NCBI GenBank assembly: GCA_033782935.1
Contig: JAWQEG010000509.1
Span: 824,501-888,500 of the forward strand
Reading direction: 5' to 3'
DNA: 64,000 nucleotides
From: Petrolisthes cinctipes
Taxonomy: Eukaryota; Arthropoda; Malacostraca; Decapoda; Porcellanidae
Numbering within the stretch: position 1 is the first letter of the stretch; each line of letters starts with the position of its first letter. The translations under genes and the position numbers were made by a program. Positions 61,201 to 64,000 of the stretch are shown in pieces. The notes beneath the pieces were generated by a model. It was not told where the DNA came from and ran no database searches. It saw only the letters and a program-made list of their open reading frames with translations.

Positions 61201-64000
61201 GGCTCAAAAGTCCGAAAATTCGATTTTTTTGGTTCCCTTAAGCAATCTGCACATGCCTACTCTGTGCTAGAATGTTTTTAAAATACAGGCTTAAAAGATG
61301 CTATAAATCGATATTTTAGGTGTCCTAAGTCGATATGTGCATGTATCTTCTGAACCCGTATATATCTCAAATTCAGGCTCAAAACACCCAAAAAATCGAT
61401 ATTTTTGTGTCCCAGAAACGATCTGTACATGCCTACTCCGTGTTAGAGTATTTTTAAAATACAGGCCCAAAACATGCTCAAAATCGATATTTTAGGTGCC
61501 CAAAGTCGATATGTGCATGAATCTTCTGTATCCGTTTATATCTCAAATTCAGGCTCAAAACACCCGAAAATTCGATATTTTTGGGTCCCAGAAGCGATCT
61601 GTACATGCCTACTCCGTGTTAATGTATTTTCGAAATACAGGCCCAAAACATGCTGAAAATCTATATTTTAGGTGCCCAAAGTCAATATGTGTATGCATCT
61701 TCTGTACAAGTCTATATCCCAAATTCAGGTTCAAAACTCCAGAAAATTCGGTATTTTTGGGTCCCAGAAGCGATCTGTACATGCCTACTCCTTGCTAGAA
61801 TGTTTTCAAGATACAGACCCGAAACATGCTCAAAATCGATATTTTAGGTGCAAAAAGTCGATATGTGCATGCATCCTCTGTACCTGGTTATATCCCAAAT
61901 TCTGGCTCAAAACCCCCCAAAATTCGATATTTTTGGGTCCCAGAAACGATCTGTACCTGCCTACTCAGTGCTAGAATATTTTCAAATTATACGCCCAAAA
62001 CATACTAAAAATCGATATTTTGGGTGCCAAAGTCGATATGTGCATGCATCTTCTGTACCCGTTTATATCTCAAATTCAGGCTCAAAACACCCAAAAAATC
62101 GATATTTTAGTGTCCCAGAAGCGATCTGTACATGTCTACACCGTGCTATAGTATTTTCAAAATACAGGCCCAAAACATGCTCAAAATCGATATTTTAGGT
62201 GCCCAAAGTCGATATGTGCATGCATCTTTTGTACCCGTTCATATCTCAAATTCAGGCTCAGAACACCCTAAAATTTGATTTATTTGGGTTCCTGAAGCGA
62301 TCTGTAGGTGTCTACTCAGTGTTAGAGTATTTTAAAAATACAGGCCCAAAACATGCTCAAAATCGATATTTTGGGTGCCCAAAGTCGATATGTGCATGCA
62401 TCTTCTGTACCCGTTTATATCTCAAATTCAGACTCAAAACACCCGAATATTCGATATTTTTGGGTCCCAAAAGCAATGTGTACATGCATACTCCGTGTTA
62501 GAGTATTTTCAAAATACAGGCCTAAAACATGCTGAAAATCGATATTTTAGCTTCCCAAAGTCAATATGTGTATGCATCTTCTGTACCCGTCTATATCCCA
62601 AATTCAGGTTCAAAACACTCGAAAATTCGATATTTTTGGGTCCCAGAAGCAATCTGTACATGCCTACTTTTGCTAGAATGTTTTCAAGATACAGACCCAA
62701 AACATGATCAAAATCGATATTTTAGGTGCAAAAAGTCGAAATGTGCATGCATCTTCTGTACCCGTTTATATCTCAAATTCAGGCTCAAAACACCCGAAAA
62801 TTCGATATTTTTGGGTCCCCGAAGCCATCTTTACATGTCTACTCCGTGTTAGAGTATTTTCAAAATACAGGCCCAAAACATGCTCAAAATCAATATTTTA
62901 GGTGCCCAAAGTCGATATGTGCATGCATCTTCTGTATCCGTCTATATCCCAAATTCAGGTTCAAAATCCCCGAAAATTCGATATTTTTGGGTCCCAGAAG
63001 CGATCTGTACTTGGATACTCAGTGCTAGAATGTTTTCAAAATATAGGGTCAAAACATGCTAAAAATCGATATTTTAGGTGTCCAAAGTCGATATGTGCAT
63101 GCATCTTCTGAACCCGTTTATATCACAAATTCAGGCTCAAAACACCCGAAAATTCAATATTTTTGGGTCCCAAAAGCGATCTGTACATGTCTACTCCGTG
63201 TTAGAGTATTTTTAAAATACAGGCCCAAAACATGCTCAAAATCGATATTTTAGGTGCCCAAAGTCGATATGTGCATGAATCTTCTGTACACGTGTATATC
63301 CCTAATTCAAGTTCAAAACACCCGAAAATTCGATATTTTTGGGTCCCAAAAGCGATCTGTACATGCCTACTCCTTGCTAGAATGTTTTCAAGATACAGAC
63401 CAAAAACATGCTCAAAATCGATATTTTAGGTGCCCAAAGTCGATATGTGCATGCATCCTCTGTACCCGTTTATATCTCAAATTCAGGCTCAAAAGTCCGA
63501 AAATTCGATTTTTTTGGTTCCCTTAAGCAATCTGCACATGCCTACTCTGTGCTAGAATGTTTTTAAAATACAGGCTTAAAAGATGCTATAAATCGATATT
63601 TTAGGTGTCCTAAGTCGATATGTGCATGTATCTTCTGAACCCGTATATATCTCAAATTCAGGCTCAAAACACCCAAAAAATCGATATTTTTGTGTCCCAG
63701 AAACGATCTGTACATGCCTACTCCGTGTTAGAGTATTTTTAAAATACAGGCCCAAAACATGCTCAAAATCGATATTTTAGGTGCCCAAAGTCGATATGTG
63801 CATGAATCTTCTGTATCCGTTTATATCTCAAATTCAGGCTCAAAACACCCGAAAATTCGATATTTTTGGGTCCCAGAAGCGATCTGTACATGCCTACTCC
63901 GTGTTAATGTATTTTCGAAATACAGGCCCAAAACATGCTGAAAATCTATATTTTAGGTGCCCAAAGTCAATATGTGTATGCATCTTCTGTACAAGTCTAT
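61201..64000. repeat. 13-monomer duplication reaching the window end (2285 bp)
   Basis: From 63486 to the end of the window the sequence repeats 61201-61715 with a constant 2285-bp offset (13 monomers). Shared private variants include TCAAAAGTCCGAAAATTCG, TCCTAAGTCG, TTTTCGAAATACAGG and GTACAAGTCTAT. The copy continues beyond the window, so its full length cannot be given. Confidence 0.83.

Larger units (their letters stand above)
33961..64000. repeat. Satellite array, segment E (regular 176-bp monomers)
   Basis: About 30 kb of head-to-tail monomers continue past the window end. At 175-176 bp each this is about 170 units. Spacing is very regular: equivalent sites at 42306, 42482, 42658 and 42834 are 176 bp apart. 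The usual variant is ATTTTTGGGTCCCAG, not the ATTTTGGGGTCCCAG of segments A-D. Many units read GGTGCAAAAAGTCG or GGTGTCCAAAGTCG, and some read CCGTCTATATCCC or CCCTTAAGC. I found none of the 147-, 158- or 159-bp derivatives here. One-base contractions (GGTGCCAAAGTCG, AAAACTCCGAAAA) account for the 175-bp units. Higher-order repeats of 5 to 28 monomers are present. There are no genes or mobile elements. Confidence 0.97.

Noticed and set aside
33906..63941. Tiled frames of 60-178 codons in segment E, with Cys-containing motifs suggesting a secreted peptide family
   Set aside because: The Cys pattern is a translation of TGTGCATGCATCTTCTG in one frame. Start and stop positions recur every monomer, and mutations ignore codon position.
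1..64000. Telomeric repeats, rDNA or tRNA genes
   Set aside because: I saw no telomere-type short tandem repeats, no rRNA core sequence, and no tRNA-like cloverleaf. The only tRNA-like stretch is the retrotransposon primer-binding site.

Overview
This window is almost entirely eukaryotic satellite DNA. I find no intact host gene, rRNA, tRNA or CRISPR array. The organism is a eukaryote, most likely an animal: there are tens of kilobases of A+T-rich tandem repeats with higher-order structure, one Ty3/gypsy-type LTR retrotransposon inside them, and a short non-autonomous DNA transposon. I cannot name the species or satellite family. The array would fit centromeric or pericentromeric heterochromatin, but nothing in the sequence proves that.

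Layout: 1-11571 satellite; 11572-12270 MITE-like element, copy 1; 12271-13776 satellite; 13777-17433 LTR retrotransposon in minus orientation (two 805-bp LTRs, a deleted interior and a 4-bp target-site duplication); 17434-32188 satellite with nested higher-order repeats; 32189-32887 MITE-like element, copy 2; 32888-33960 satellite; 33961-64000 a more regular satellite domain that runs off the window end.

The basic monomer is 176 bp. It is itself an internal dimer: its two 88-bp halves align without gaps at 59 of 88 positions in the consensus I derived by eye. Left of about 33.96 kb, full-length monomers are mixed with three deletion derivatives of about 147, 158 and 159 bp, each explicable by deletion between very short direct repeats. 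Right of that point almost all monomers are about 175-176 bp and carry different diagnostic bases. The array has been reshuffled by many segmental duplications, with offsets such as 776, 879, 981, 1405, 2108, 2285, 2340, 2787, 3100, 4923, 5701, 12492 and 20617 bp.

The two MITE-like copies occupy the same site in the same flanking satellite context, so one insertion was copied as a passenger of satellite amplification. The LTR element is present once, has nearly identical LTRs, and interrupts a repeat that survives uninterrupted elsewhere, so it is younger. The many plus-strand open frames are by-products of the repeat and are not annotated as genes.
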